DNA from: Photobacterium aphoticum
Lineage (GTDB): Bacteria; Pseudomonadota; Gammaproteobacteria; Enterobacterales; Vibrionaceae
DNA: 64,000 nt
Direction of reading: 5' to 3'
NCBI RefSeq assembly: GCF_001029435.1
Contig: NZ_LDOV01000001.1
Location: 1 to 64,000 of the forward strand
Made by a program: the position numbers and the translations under genes. The notes beneath the pieces were generated by a model. It was not told the origin of the DNA. It did not search any database and saw only the letters and a list, made by a program, of their open reading frames with translations. Below, in pieces: positions 48,694 to 58,286 of this stretch (position 1 is the stretch's first letter; every line of letters starts with the position of its first letter).

Positions 48694-49703
48694 AGAAGTT
48701 GGTGATAGTTGTATGCCTGCTTGCCTTGATCGCCGCTGGCGGTGTGGGTTGGTCTTATCAGCAGGTGAAATCATCGCTTGATCAATCTGTACTGAATCAA
48801 GAGGACGTGTTGATCACGGTGAAGGCGGGCACGTCGTACCGTGGTTTGTTAAATCAGTTGGTGAGCGAAGAGGTTATCGCGGCATCACCGTGGACGCGCT
48901 TTATCCCGCGTTTAGAGCCGCAATTGGCGCAGTTGAAAACCGGTACCTACCTGATCCCGGCACATATGACACTGCGTGATGTGCTGGCGTTAGTGGCGTC
49001 AGGTAAAGAGCACCAGTTTGCCATTACGCTGGTTGAAGGTGACCGTTTTGTGGATTGGCTGGATCAGCTGAAAGCCGCGCCACACATTGTGCATGCGACG
49101 GACGGCATGACGGAGCCTGACATTGCCAAGGCGCTGGGTGCGAACGTTGATAAGCTGGAAGGCTATTTATTGCCGGAAACGTACCATTACACTGCCGGTA
49201 CCTCGGATCTGGATATCCTGCGCCGTGCTTACCGCGACATGAACACCTTGTTGAGCGGTGCGTGGGAAAAACGTGATGCCGATATTCCGCTGAAAACCCC
49301 GTATGAAGCGCTGATCATGGCGTCGATCATTGAAAAAGAAACGGCGGTTGACGGTGAGCGTGGCGTGGTGTCATCCGTGTTCATGAACCGTTTGAACAAA
49401 GGCATGCGCCTGCAGACGGATCCGACCGTGATTTACGGCATGGGGGATAAATACGATGGCAATATCCGTAAGCGTGATTTGCGCACCCCAACGCCTTATA
49501 ACACCTACACCATTTTTGGTTTGCCACCGACGCCGATTGCCATGCCAAGTAAGGCCTCGGTATTGGCAGCGATGAAGCCAGACGACAGTGGCTATTACTA
49601 CTTTGTGGCAGACGGTAAAGGCGGCCACAAATTCTCCAAGACACTTGCTGAACACAATCGTGCGGTGCGTGCGTACTTAAGAACACTAAGAAATAATAAA
49701 TAA
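48687..49703 (+). CDS. mltG: Endolytic murein transglycosylase MltG
   Basis: MltG is an inner-membrane lytic transglycosylase that ends glycan-strand growth in peptidoglycan. The 338-residue protein has an N-terminal membrane segment (about 5-22), a LysM-like region, and the YceG catalytic domain. That domain has [21 protein letters not shown], whose Glu is the likely catalytic residue, then [12 protein letters not shown] and the closing [17 protein letters not shown]. The GTG start at 48687 overlaps the pabC stop, and the stop shares a base with the tmk ATG, so translation is coupled on both sides. Confidence 0.95.
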   Translation: MLKKLVIVVCLLALIAAGGVGWSYQQVKSSLDQSVLNQEDVLITVKAGTSYRGLLNQLVSEEVIAASPWTRFIPRLEPQLAQLKTGTYLIPAHMTLRDVLALVASGKEHQFAITLVEGDRFVDWLDQLKAAPHIVHATDGMTEPDIAKALGANVDKLEGYLLPETYHYTAGTSDLDILRRAYRDMNTLLSGAWEKRDADIPLKTPYEALIMASIIEKETAVDGERGVVSSVFMNRLNKGMRLQTDPTVIYGMGDKYDGNIRKRDLRTPTPYNTYTIFGLPPTPIAMPSKASVLAAMKPDDSGYYYFVADGKGGHKFSKTLAEHNRAVRAYLRTLRNNK

Positions 49704-50329
49704 TGGGTAAATTTATCGTAATCGAAGGGCTGGAAGGTGCAGGTAAAAGTACTGCCATTCAGCAAGTGATGGATGTGTTAGCGAACAACGGCATCGCGAA
49801 CATCACGGCCACCCGAGAGCCTGGCGGCACGCCGCTGGCAGAGCAAATGCGCACATTGGTCAAAGAAGGCCACCCGGACGAGCCGTTAACGGACATGGCA
49901 GAGTTGCTACTGTTGTACGCAGCCCGTTCGCAATTGGTGGAAAATGTCATTAAACCAGCCCTTGCCAAAGGTGACTGGGTAGTGGGTGATCGCCATGACA
50001 TGTCTTCTCAGGCGTACCAGGGCGGTGGTCGTGGTTTTGACCGTGATGTGATGATGCGTTTGCGTGACACCGTGCTGGGCGACTTCCGTCCGGACTTCAC
50101 CATTTACATGGATATCGATCCGGTATTGGGTCTGGAACGTGCCCGTGGTCGTGGTGAGTTGGATCGTATCGAGCAGATGAACATCGACTTCTTCCACCGT
50201 GCCCGTGCCCGTTTCCTTGAACTGTCAGAAAACGACCCGAGTGTGGTGATCATTGATGCCAGCCAGAGCTTGGAAAAAGTCACACAAGACATTCAAGCCG
50301 CTCTGACACAATGGTTGGAGCAGCAGTAA
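49703..50329 (+). CDS. tmk: Thymidylate kinase
   Basis: Tmk phosphorylates dTMP to dTDP. The 208-residue protein has the P-loop [10 protein letters not shown] at about 8-17, the [15 protein letters not shown] motif that binds dTMP near 95, and the lid region [13 protein letters not shown]. It follows mltG with a one-base TAATG overlap and precedes holB by one base, so these genes are translated together. Length equals other bacterial Tmk proteins. Confidence 0.97.
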   Translation: MGKFIVIEGLEGAGKSTAIQQVMDVLANNGIANITATREPGGTPLAEQMRTLVKEGHPDEPLTDMAELLLLYAARSQLVENVIKPALAKGDWVVGDRHDMSSQAYQGGGRGFDRDVMMRLRDTVLGDFRPDFTIYMDIDPVLGLERARGRGELDRIEQMNIDFFHRARARFLELSENDPSVVIIDASQSLEKVTQDIQAALTQWLEQQ

Positions 50330-50330
50330 C

Positions 50331-51302
50331 ATGTTATATCCGTGGCAAGAAGGGGTATGGCAGAACTGGCAGCAACTGCTTGAACAAGGCCGCTTGCACC
50401 ATGCCATTTTGCTGGTTGCCCCGCAGGGCAGTGGGCGAGATGTGCTGGCGAAGCAGTTAGCACAAACCGTCCTTTGCCAAAATGGTGTCACAGAGCCGTG
50501 TGGTATGTGCCATAGCTGCCGCTTATTTGCAGCCGGCACCCACCCGGATTTCCATCTGTTGGCACCTGTGCAGGAAGGCAAATCCATTGGGGTTGATGCA
50601 GTGCGCCAATGTAACCGCTGGGCGGTGGAAACCTCACAGTTGGGTGCAGAGCGTATTATCTTGATCGATCAGGCGGACGCCATGGGTGAAGCGGCAGCCA
50701 ATGCCTTGCTGAAAACTCTGGAAGAGCCGCCGTCGGGCTGTCAGTTTATTTTGCTGGCGGCTTCGCTGGATAATTTGTTGCCGACCATCAATAGCCGTTG
50801 CAACAAATGGCGTTTGCCGATGCCGGATGAAGCCTCCACCCAAAAATGGGTTGAGAAGCAGTTAATGCAGAGCATCAAGCGGGAAACCGTGCGTTTGAAC
50901 GGCCGTGCACCGCTTGCGACCTTGCAGTTTATTGAGCAAGGGCAAGATATTCGCTACGGCCATTTGTTGACGGCGTTTGCGGCATTTTTACAACCGCCTT
51001 TTATTGGGTTGTATGATGTGGCGGCTCAGTGCGCGGCAGAAGGACACCAAAGCCTGAAATGGCTGAGCTATTTCATGGTGGATTGCATGAAAGTGCAACA
51101 AGGGGTAACCCAGCATTTGATCCATTGTGAATCGTTGCCGTTAGTACAACAGGCGGCTGCAACAATCAGCCCGATGCTATTGATCAGTCAGATCAAAAAA
51201 GCCAATGCACTGTATCAGCAATTGGATCAGCATTCCGGTTTGAATACCGAGCTGTTAATGGTGGATTGGTTAACCGGGTTTATGGTTGCGCCGACGGCGT
51301 GA
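50331..51302 (+). CDS. holB: DNA polymerase III delta' subunit
   Basis: HolB is the delta' stator of the clamp loader. The 323-residue protein starts MLYPWQEGVWQNWQQLLEQG and carries the zinc-binding C-x8-C-x2-C-x2-C cluster (CQNGVTEPCGMCHSC, near 50-64). The degenerate P-loop APQGSGRD lacks the usual GKT, as expected for the ATP-inactive delta' subunit. TLEEPPSGCQFILL is the family's SRC-region neighbour, with NSRCNK following. The ATG at 50331 lies one base after the tmk stop. Confidence 0.94.
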   Translation: MLYPWQEGVWQNWQQLLEQGRLHHAILLVAPQGSGRDVLAKQLAQTVLCQNGVTEPCGMCHSCRLFAAGTHPDFHLLAPVQEGKSIGVDAVRQCNRWAVETSQLGAERIILIDQADAMGEAAANALLKTLEEPPSGCQFILLAASLDNLLPTINSRCNKWRLPMPDEASTQKWVEKQLMQSIKRETVRLNGRAPLATLQFIEQGQDIRYGHLLTAFAAFLQPPFIGLYDVAAQCAAEGHQSLKWLSYFMVDCMKVQQGVTQHLIHCESLPLVQQAAATISPMLLISQIKKANALYQQLDQHSGLNTELLMVDWLTGFMVAPTA

Positions 51303-51383
51303 TAACCCGATAAGCGTGCTGCTGGCAGAGTAACCTGACAGTGGCACAAGTAATGAAAGAAGTCAGTTGAAGAGGAAAAGCGC

Positions 51384-52163
51384 GTGTTAGTTGATTCGCA
51401 TTGTCACCTGGATAAATTGGATTACGAGCAACTTCATACAGGGATTGATGATGTGTTGGCGAAAGCCAAAGCCCGTGGTGTGGAATACTTTCTGTCTGTT
51501 GGCGTGACGTTGGATTCGTTCCCAAACATGATGGCCATGATTGAACCGCATGAGAATGTGTTCGCATCTTGTGGTGTCCACCCGCTGGATATCGAAGGGG
51601 GCTTTGATTACGACAAGCTGAAAGCGTATGCCTCTCATGAGCGTGTGATTGCGATTGGTGAAACCGGTCTGGATTATCACTACCAGCCAGAATTGGCAGA
51701 AGCGCAAAAAGAGATCTTCCGTCAGCACGTTCGCTTGGCCGTTGAGCTGAATAAACCGTTGATCATCCACACCCGTATGGCCCGTGAAGACACCATGCAG
51801 ATTTTGCGTGAAGAAGGGGCTGAAAAGTGTGGTGGTGTATTGCACTGCTTTACTGAAAGCTTGGAAATGGCACTAGAGGCGATTGAGCTGGGCTTTTACA
51901 TCTCTATTTCAGGCATTGTTACGTTTAATAAAGCGAGCGAACTGAAGCATGTGGTGAGTCAGTTGCCGCTAGAGCGTTTATTGGTGGAAACCGATTCGCC
52001 GTATTTGGCGCCTATTCCGTATCGTGGTAAGCAAAACCAACCAGCTTATGTGCGCGAAGTGGCTGAACACATTGCATTATTGAAAGGTGTATCGGCCGAA
52101 GAAGTGGAAGCTGTGACCACAGAAAACTTCTTTTCACTTTTTTCGCGAGCCAAACGTAAATAA
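51384..52163 (+). CDS. ycfH: TatD family metal-dependent deoxyribonuclease (YcfH)
   Basis: The 259-residue protein belongs to the TatD metal-dependent hydrolase family, which includes DNases acting on single-stranded or damaged DNA. The metal ligands are visible: DSHCHLD at 4-10, GETGLDYHY near 94, IIHTRMAREDT near 130, GGVLHCFTES and ETDSPYLAP near 205. The YcfH branch is assigned from its place after holB, the same as in Escherichia coli. The start is a GTG at 51384 with AGAGGA upstream. A strong terminator follows. Confidence 0.93.
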   Translation: MLVDSHCHLDKLDYEQLHTGIDDVLAKAKARGVEYFLSVGVTLDSFPNMMAMIEPHENVFASCGVHPLDIEGGFDYDKLKAYASHERVIAIGETGLDYHYQPELAEAQKEIFRQHVRLAVELNKPLIIHTRMAREDTMQILREEGAEKCGGVLHCFTESLEMALEAIELGFYISISGIVTFNKASELKHVVSQLPLERLLVETDSPYLAPIPYRGKQNQPAYVREVAEHIALLKGVSAEEVEAVTTENFFSLFSRAKRK

Positions 52164-52167
52164 GGTT

Positions 52168-52196
52168 AAAAAAGGAGCGAAAGCTCCTTTTTTTAT
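52168..52196 (+). terminator. Terminator of ycfH
   Basis: GGAGC (52174-52178) pairs with GCTCC (52183-52187) around a GAAA tetraloop, extended by an A/T stem and followed by seven T residues. Confidence 0.92.
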
Positions 52197-52618
52197 GCCT
52201 GCTGATTAGTGGTGAAACAAAGTAATAACAGTTATATCACCGTGCTGTATAAAAACACCCATTTCCTTCCTAATATTACACCATTCTATTTTTGTAACGT
52301 TAAGTAACGTTACTTACAGTATTGAAAGAAAATAACATATCAAAGAAAGTCTTATTTTTCTTGATTTACCCCTTTTATTTCAATGCTTTAAGTTGCTTTT
52401 ATTGTGGTTTCTATCAGATATCTGACTGTGATCAATATTGAGTTTTGAAATAAAATTTCACTCTGGATTAGCAATTTTGACAGCCATCAAGTTATATTTA
52501 CGTCCGCATCTTATACTTATGCTGTATATAAAAGAGCGGTATCAACAGCAAGACTACGGGGGTAGGTCGTTGATACTGACTTAAAATCTAATTAAAACCT
52601 CTTATTCAGGAGCAGATT
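52196..52618. other. AT-rich regulatory region upstream of ptsG
   Basis: This 420-bp gene-free stretch holds the 16-bp perfect palindrome TAAGTAACGTTACTTA at 52301-52316, overlapped by a second palindrome TAACGTTA. It also has a half-conserved CRP-type site near 52424-52445 (TGTGATCAATA core). The ptsG promoter and a leader of unknown length must lie here. No other gene is visible. Confidence 0.5.
52424..52445. promoter_or_regulatory. Weak CRP-like site upstream of ptsG
   Basis: The left half TGTGATC is consensus, but the right half (TTGAG) matches poorly. Control of ptsG by cAMP-CRP is known in Escherichia coli, so the site is plausible but weak. Confidence 0.35.
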
Positions 52619-54049
52619 ATGTTTAAGAACCTTTTTGCAAACCTGCAAAAAGTCGGTAAAGCACTGATGCTTCCAGTATCTGTGTTACCGGTTGCCGGTA
52701 TCCTACTGGGTGTTGGTGCAGCTAACTTGAGCTTCATTCCAGACATCGTGTCTAACTTGATGGAGCAAGCAGGTGGTTCTGTATTCGGTCAAATGGCACT
52801 ACTGTTCGCAGTAGGTGTGGCACTTGGCTTCACAAATAACGACGGTGTTGCAGGTCTTGCAGCGATCGTTGGTTACGGCATCATGACAGCGACGCTAGGC
52901 GTGATGGCGAACGTAATGGGTGTAGACAAGATCGACACTGGTGTACTAGGTGGTATCCTAGTCGGTGGTGTGGCTGCTTGGGCATTCAACCGTTTCTTCC
53001 GTATTCAGCTTCCTGATTACCTAGGCTTCTTTGCCGGTAAGCGTGCAGTGCCAATCATCACAGGTTTCTCTGCGATTGCACTGGGTATCATCCTGTCTGT
53101 TGTATGGCCTCCAATCGGTGGTGCAATCTCTGCATTCTCTGACTGGGCTGCACACCAGAACCCAACGCTAGCATTCGGTATCTACGGTGTTGTTGAGCGT
53201 TCTCTAATCCCATTTGGTCTACACCACGTTTGGAACGTACCATTCTTCTTTGAAGCCGGTACTTGTGTTGATGCAAACGGCGTAACACAGAACGGCGTAC
53301 TGACTTGTTACCTAGTAGCAGACGAAGTATCTCGCGCAGCGGGTAACGGCTTCGGTCAGCTAGCGGGTGGTTACATGTTCAAGATGTTCGGTCTACCAGC
53401 AGCAGCGATTGCTATCGCTCACTGTGCGAAGCCTGAAAACCGTGCGAAAGTAATGGGTATCATGGCGTCAGCAGCACTGACTTCTTTCCTAACAGGTATC
53501 ACTGAACCAATCGAATTCTCATTCATGTTCGTTGCACCAGTACTATACGGTATCCATGCTCTACTAGCGGGTTCTGCATACGTTGTTGCTAACATGCTTG
53601 GTTTCGTACACGGTACATCTTTCTCTCACGGTCTGATTGACTTCCTAGTGCTGTCTGGTCACGCACAGAAGATGGGTCTGATGATTGCTGTGGGTCTAGT
53701 ATACGCAGTGATTTACTACACCGTGTTCCGCTTCATGATCACTAAGTTCGACCTGAAAACACCAGGCCGTGAAGATGATGAAGACAACAAAGCAGGCGTA
53801 GCAGAAGGTTCTGAGCTAGCAAAAGAGCTAGTAATGGCATTCGGCGGTAAAGAAAACATCACAGGTCTAGATGCATGTATCACTCGTCTACGTGTTGCAG
53901 TAGCAAGCGTTGACAATGTTGACCAAGATAAACTGAAGAAACTGGGTGCAGCAGGTGTTGTTGTTGCAGGCGGTGGTGTACAGGCTATCTTCGGTACAAA
54001 ATCTGACAACCTGAAATCTGATATGGATGAGTGGATCCGTAATAACTAA
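52619..54049 (+). CDS. ptsG: PTS glucose transporter subunit IIBC
   Basis: PtsG takes up glucose and phosphorylates it on the way in. The 476-residue protein has an N-terminal EIIC membrane domain (about 1-370, starting [20 protein letters not shown], with the sugar-site [10 protein letters not shown] near 300). The C-terminal EIIB domain (about 395-470) has the phosphorylated Cys in [10 protein letters not shown] near 421. There is no fused IIA domain, so phosphate must come from a separate IIA-Glc. AGGAG lies seven bases before the ATG at 52619. Codon use is of the highly expressed type. Confidence 0.96.
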   Translation: MFKNLFANLQKVGKALMLPVSVLPVAGILLGVGAANLSFIPDIVSNLMEQAGGSVFGQMALLFAVGVALGFTNNDGVAGLAAIVGYGIMTATLGVMANVMGVDKIDTGVLGGILVGGVAAWAFNRFFRIQLPDYLGFFAGKRAVPIITGFSAIALGIILSVVWPPIGGAISAFSDWAAHQNPTLAFGIYGVVERSLIPFGLHHVWNVPFFFEAGTCVDANGVTQNGVLTCYLVADEVSRAAGNGFGQLAGGYMFKMFGLPAAAIAIAHCAKPENRAKVMGIMASAALTSFLTGITEPIEFSFMFVAPVLYGIHALLAGSAYVVANMLGFVHGTSFSHGLIDFLVLSGHAQKMGLMIAVGLVYAVIYYTVFRFMITKFDLKTPGREDDEDNKAGVAEGSELAKELVMAFGGKENITGLDACITRLRVAVASVDNVDQDKLKKLGAAGVVVAGGGVQAIFGTKSDNLKSDMDEWIRNN

Positions 54050-54073
54050 TACGTCCCCCTCACTCTGACATCC

Positions 54074-54104
54074 AAAAGGGAAGCTTCGGTTTCCCTTTTT
54101 TATT
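54074..54104 (+). terminator. Terminator of ptsG
   Basis: A stem AAAAGGGAA/TTCCCTTTT (54074-54082 with about 54091-54099) is followed by T residues, 24 bp after the ptsG stop. Confidence 0.88.
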
Positions 54105-54264
54105 GTCTGCTGTTTGTGAGGTGATATTCGCCTTAGCCAGCAAAGCACCATGCTTATAGATGAAATTAAATAGTTGATATACAAAGAAGGCTGTGTGATT
54201 CTGTCATGCTGTGAAATTTTTGGTACTTGCAGTTACCCTAATTTTCGTTTGCAAGGTGAACGAC

Positions 54265-55134
54265 ATGATGGAACAAAAAGTCATAAACGTCTTAACGGTA
54301 TTTCCGGCGCTTAATGCGGAGTTATTGGGCTTATTACAGAGTCTGGACAACGCTGCTTGGGAACAGGAAACGTGTTTAAAAGGGCGACGGGTTAAAGATT
54401 TAGTCAGTCATCTTATTGATACTTCGCTACGCCGTTTGGCCATGGATCGCGACGGTTATTTCACGGCCCCTCCCGAGATCCACTCTCATCAGGATTTGGT
54501 TGATTTTATCCAATCTCAAAATAATGCTTGGATGCAAGCGACTCAACGCCTAAGCCCACAGATCTTACTCTCGCTATTGCAATCTTCTGGTGATGAATTG
54601 GTGGATTTTCTGGCTACCTTAGACCCGCAGGGTAAAGCTCTATTTCCCGTTAATTGGGCGGGTGAAAGTGAGTCTGAAAACTGGTTTGATATTGCACGGG
54701 AATATACCGAGAAGTGGCATCATCAGATGCAGATTCGCGAAGCATTGGGCATAGAAGGGCGATTATACGAAAAAGCGTTTTTCCAACCGATCATTGATTG
54801 TTTTGTACGGGCGATCCCCGTTGCTTATGCAGCAATACCGGAATCGGCGTTTACCCTCAATATCCTGATTAGCGGTGACTGCGGTGGGCACTATGTCTTG
54901 CAAAAATCTGAGCAGGGGATTGTATTTACTCTTTCTGCGCCTGATCAAACGGAAGGATCTCTGGCCGAATTAACCGCGAGCCCAGAGACAGCAGTGAATA
55001 CGATTAGGATTGATCAAAAAGAGTTTTGGCGTTTGGTAACGAACAGCAAGCCTAAAGCACACATTGACTACGAGGCTGAAGGGGATGAGCGCATTACCCG
55101 CCAGTTCTTGTCTGTCGTGGCTGTGATGTCGTAA
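54265..55134 (+). CDS. DinB/MDMPI-type protein (maleylpyruvate isomerase N-terminal domain-like)
   Basis: The 289-residue protein resembles the DinB/MDMPI superfamily, metal-dependent four-helix enzymes that include mycothiol- and glutathione-dependent isomerases. The N-terminal domain shows LLGLLQSLDNAAWEQETCLKGRRVKDLVSHLID, whose His starts the metal site, and later YTEKWHHQMQIREALG with the partner His residues. The C-terminal part looks like the SCP2-like or MDMPI C-terminal domain (GHYVLQKSEQG). Function is unknown. The ATG at 54265 or 54268 is preferred because AAGGTGA lies just before it. It stands alone. Confidence 0.72.
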   Translation: MMEQKVINVLTVFPALNAELLGLLQSLDNAAWEQETCLKGRRVKDLVSHLIDTSLRRLAMDRDGYFTAPPEIHSHQDLVDFIQSQNNAWMQATQRLSPQILLSLLQSSGDELVDFLATLDPQGKALFPVNWAGESESENWFDIAREYTEKWHHQMQIREALGIEGRLYEKAFFQPIIDCFVRAIPVAYAAIPESAFTLNILISGDCGGHYVLQKSEQGIVFTLSAPDQTEGSLAELTASPETAVNTIRIDQKEFWRLVTNSKPKAHIDYEAEGDERITRQFLSVVAVMS

Positions 55135-55234
55135 TGAGAAGGTATCGCTAATTTGCTCATAGCGCGTGGCAAGCCTTGATGAAAAGGCTTTCCACGCGCT
55201 TATCTTACCGAGCGGTGTTTGACACAAGCCGGTC

Positions 55235-56134
55235 TTATAGCGATAAGAAGAACAGAATAAAGATAGGCACCAGCAAACTCAGAATAAAGCCGCTGACAAT
55301 CGCAATCGGCACACAACGAATACCACCACAGGTTTTGATCACCGGCAACGTAAAGTCTAATGCGGTAGCACCGGCATAGCCGACAGCAGTGTTCGGGTAA
55401 CGATGAATGATGATAGGGATCAGGGTTAATGCCACCAGTTCGCGCAGTAGTTCATTGAGGAACGCCACGCCTCCCATGACCGGCCCTAAGTGATCACCAA
55501 TCAAAATCCCTGCCAGCGAGTACCAGCCAAAGCCTGAAGCCATTGCCAGGCCCTGATTCATCGGTAAATCAAGGATCCAGGCTGCCAGCATACCGGCGGG
55601 TAGCGAGGTACCGACGATCGCCAGTGCAATCAATACCCCTTTCTTATTCAAGATGATTTGTTTCAAGGTCATGCCGCTGTTACGCAGCTGGATGCCAATT
55701 AAAAAAAGTAAAATAAGCAGAATAATTTCACTGGCTTGATCCACCCAACTCAAATCAATCCCCGCCAGTAAACCGGCGATGAGGCCGCCCGCTACCACGA
55801 AGATCAGTTTGACCGACTCCATCATCATTTCACGAAAAGGCACACGCTGGTGTTCATGTTCCGTCGGGATCGGAAAAAAGCGGTCGATCAACGGCAGCAC
55901 CAGCATATTGGAGCCGCTGATCAACACAAAGAAGACCACAGTATAGGTCAGAATTTGGTTGAGGTTTTGGCTCAGGTTATCCAGCCCGGCAAGACTGAGT
56001 CCCATTAAAGCCAGTATCACCAATACCAAGCGGCTGGTTTGGGTATTGATAAAGTCTAAGACGGACGGTCGACTGACCGGAATGAGATAGCCAATAATCA
56101 ATGGTAGGAAAATTAACAGCATTCCCGAAAACAT
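55235..56134 (-). CDS. lysO: LysO family L-lysine exporter
   Basis: LysO (YbjE) exports L-lysine across the inner membrane. The 299-residue protein matches the Escherichia coli one in length. It has about eight membrane segments and the family core SGFGWYSLAGILIGDHLGPV near 195-215, then LNELLRELVAL. The longer frame carries a non-membrane N-terminus and a weak start, so I chose the ATG at 56134, which has AAGGATTAAT just upstream. A structured region lies between it and the HDOD gene. Lysine control is plausible but not shown here. Confidence 0.9.
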   Translation of the reverse strand: MFSGMLLIFLPLIIGYLIPVSRPSVLDFINTQTSRLVLVILALMGLSLAGLDNLSQNLNQILTYTVVFFVLISGSNMLVLPLIDRFFPIPTEHEHQRVPFREMMMESVKLIFVVAGGLIAGLLAGIDLSWVDQASEIILLILLFLIGIQLRNSGMTLKQIILNKKGVLIALAIVGTSLPAGMLAAWILDLPMNQGLAMASGFGWYSLAGILIGDHLGPVMGGVAFLNELLRELVALTLIPIIIHRYPNTAVGYAGATALDFTLPVIKTCGGIRCVPIAIVSGFILSLLVPIFILFFLSL

Positions 56135-56284
56135 ATTAATCCTTACACAGTCAACATCTGTCTCTGTGGTCATGTTCCATCATAACCAATATGCCGCAGT
56201 GAATAATGCAGCACGCCGGGATTGATTAGGCATTACAAAGCCGACCAAGCGAGTGGCAGAGACCGTAAAATAAAATCAGGGGGG

Positions 56285-56357
56285 ATGAAAGGCGCAGCTT
56301 ATCAGTAAGGATAAGAAGTGGTCAATCGCCTTTCTCAATGGATAAGAGAGAAAGGCG
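56285..56357. other. Structured leader or spacer between lysO and the HDOD gene
   Basis: A 10-bp perfect hairpin (56327-56336 with 56348-56357) lies next to a 6-bp hairpin CTTATC/GATAAG (56298-56303 with 56310-56315). A second GAAAGGCG near 56287 could compete for the same partner strand. No T-tract follows, so it is not a standard terminator. It may be part of a lysO leader. Confidence 0.4.
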
Positions 56358-56386
56358 AGTCAACGGTAAGTGGTCGGTGGAGTCGT

Positions 56387-57310
56387 TTACATGCCGCTGT
56401 TTTTAATCATCTCTTTCAGACGTTGTACGAAGTCAGCGTCAGACAGGTTGCTGAGTTCATACATTACTTCAGCTCCCGCTAAATCCAGCTCTACATGGTG
56501 CTCTTCAATCGCATCATCATTGGTGCGGAACAGCAGCAAGTGGTTGGCCATGCGTGCCACATCCAAGTAGTAGGAATGCTCATTGGCAGGTTTAAACGGT
56601 GAGCGGCTGTTTGACGCCACTTCTAAGTAATCACTGTCAAAGCCCCAGTGTTTTAAGATCAGCAAGCTCACTTCCTGACAGCTGTGCTCAAACACGTGGG
56701 TGGCAACGTCAATATCCAAATAATTACCGCTGTCTAAGTAGGCTTGATATTCATAAATCAGGCTGAATAAGCCGATGTCTGCAAATAAGCCCGCCAGCAG
56801 CGCTTTGTCGGATTCAATTTTCTTCGGGAACTCTTCATGGGTCGCTAAACCGTGCGCCACCAGCGCCATGGTGGCCGCTAATTGACGCGAACGCGTGGCA
56901 CTGTGGGTCAGCAGGTGATTGCATTCCTGACTGAACAGATGACGCTTTTTGAGATCTTCAATGGCTTTCGCGGTCACAATATCGCGAACACGATAGATCC
57001 CTAAGCGACTGATCGCCGTAGTAACGTCGTGGCAGGCAACATTGCGTCGGTTAAAGAGTGTGGTGTTTGAGATAGACACGATGTGCGCGGCCAAGCCGGG
57101 ATCGTCAATCAGCAGCTCCGCCACATCATGAATGGTGGTGTCATCACTTTTACACAGCGACTGCAGTTTGACTAACACCGCAGGGATCGGTGGCAGGGCA
57201 AGTCGGTTTTTTTGAATAGCCGCTTTAACGCGCGAATAGAACTCTGATTCTAACCCCTTAATGATTTTGTCATTTTCGGGTTTCAGCCAAAAGAAAGATA
57301 CGTGAGCCAT
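56387..57310 (-). CDS. HDOD domain protein
   Basis: The 307-residue protein carries an HDOD domain (about 35-235), a relative of HD hydrolases that usually lacks the catalytic metal site and acts in signalling. Marks are LPPIPAVLVKLQSLCKSDDTTIHDVAELL, DPGLAAHIVSISNTTLFNRR and GLFADIGLFSLIYEYQAYL, where the expected HD is absent. No EAL, GGDEF or receiver domain is fused. Its partner is not evident. The ATG at 57310 starts MAHVSFFWLKPEN with a weak upstream site. It is the second gene of a possible LON-HDOD unit. Confidence 0.85.
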   Translation of the reverse strand: MAHVSFFWLKPENDKIIKGLESEFYSRVKAAIQKNRLALPPIPAVLVKLQSLCKSDDTTIHDVAELLIDDPGLAAHIVSISNTTLFNRRNVACHDVTTAISRLGIYRVRDIVTAKAIEDLKKRHLFSQECNHLLTHSATRSRQLAATMALVAHGLATHEEFPKKIESDKALLAGLFADIGLFSLIYEYQAYLDSGNYLDIDVATHVFEHSCQEVSLLILKHWGFDSDYLEVASNSRSPFKPANEHSYYLDVARMANHLLLFRTNDDAIEEHHVELDLAGAEVMYELSNLSDADFVQRLKEMIKNSGM

Positions 57311-57418
57311 GAATCCATACTACCTACAGAATAGAGGCATAGTTTATCGAGAGTTAGCGTGTGACGATAGCAACAAAGCGCACAAACTCGGGGGGGCACC
57401 GTACTGATAGGTGAACTT

Positions 57419-57994
57419 TTAATCAGCATTGAACAGTTTATGTAAAAAACGCGCAGTCAGCTTAGGGGTGGTCTGGGTGATGAGCAATTGCTTGTAATGC
57501 ACCTCTAGTGGCAGCACTTCAATCCAGCGTTGGCAGACCCAGGTGAGGTCATCCCATTGCGGGATGGGATACAAGGCGCCAATTTCTGGCATGGACTGAA
57601 AGAACAGATGGAGCTTATCCGCCAATTCTTTGTCGCCGGTTTTTAGGGGGTGAGGGGGCCAATTCGGGTAGGGGGCAAATTGGGCACATAATAGGTCGTC
57701 ATCTTCAACGGAAACACTTAATAACCTTACCTTTTGTACCCCTTCTACCTGAATGGAGAGCAGGCCGCCTTCGAGTGCGTCAAAGTTGATGACTTGGCAT
57801 TGTGTCGCAATTGCGGGAATTTTCTTGATCTCACTATTGACATCGGCCTCATTGAGCATACACACCGCAAAGCCTCGCTCCCCCGCCAGCGACTGCTTCA
57901 GCATTCTGAGATGTCGCTCCTCGCAAAGCAGTAACTCGACATGACCGTCGGGCAATAAATGTGAGGTGGTTGGAAAGAGTGCGATCTCGCTCAT
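57419..57994 (-). CDS. Stand-alone LON substrate-binding domain protein
   Basis: The 191-residue protein is a LON N-terminal (substrate-binding) domain without the ATPase and protease parts. It starts MSEIALFPTTSHLLPDGHVE and has LLCEERHLRMLK, GFAVCMLNEADV and GGLLSIQVEGVQKVRLL, the usual order. Such small proteins are common in gammaproteobacteria, but their role is unknown. AGGACAAAAAAG lies upstream of the ATG at 57994. It precedes the HDOD gene on the same strand by about 108 bp. Confidence 0.88.
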   Translation of the reverse strand: MSEIALFPTTSHLLPDGHVELLLCEERHLRMLKQSLAGERGFAVCMLNEADVNSEIKKIPAIATQCQVINFDALEGGLLSIQVEGVQKVRLLSVSVEDDDLLCAQFAPYPNWPPHPLKTGDKELADKLHLFFQSMPEIGALYPIPQWDDLTWVCQRWIEVLPLEVHYKQLLITQTTPKLTARFLHKLFNAD

Positions 57995-58064
57995 CTTTTT
58001 TGTCCTGACCTGCGCGTCAAAAAATCAAGTGTTGATAAAAATAAAGATAGTGGTTCGATGCATT

Positions 58065-58085
58065 TTTTGGGAGCTTCTCCCAAAA
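58065..58085. other. Perfect hairpin in the tfoX leader
   Basis: A 9-bp perfect stem (58065-58073 with 58077-58085) has a 3-nt loop, with no T-tract downstream. Its right arm contains TCTCCC, complementary to the GGGAGA ribosome-binding site of tfoX at 58275-58280, so the two could compete in an RNA switch. Confidence 0.45.
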
Positions 58086-58286
58086 TTGCCGGTGTCTAAA
58101 TAAGGTCGCTTTTGCCCCATAGTGCTTATTTTTCGTTTCATAATATGTCTGGATTCTCACTTTGAACTGTTCGCTGTTTCATATGTGGAAATTCGCCGAG
58201 CCCTGTGTCATTGTCAATTTGTTGACGCTTATTTGTTTGGCGTTACTGGAGAAAAACAACCATTAACGTTTAACGGGAGAGATGTT

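Noticed and set aside
56135-56386. Lysine riboswitch upstream of lysO
   Set aside because: Hairpins are present, but the conserved lysine-aptamer core is not recognisable.
58000-58286. Possible c-di-GMP-I (GEMM) riboswitch before tfoX
   Set aside because: Some Vibrio tfoY genes have one, so I looked for its conserved GCAAAGCC-type and GGTAGGTAGC-type segments. Neither is present.
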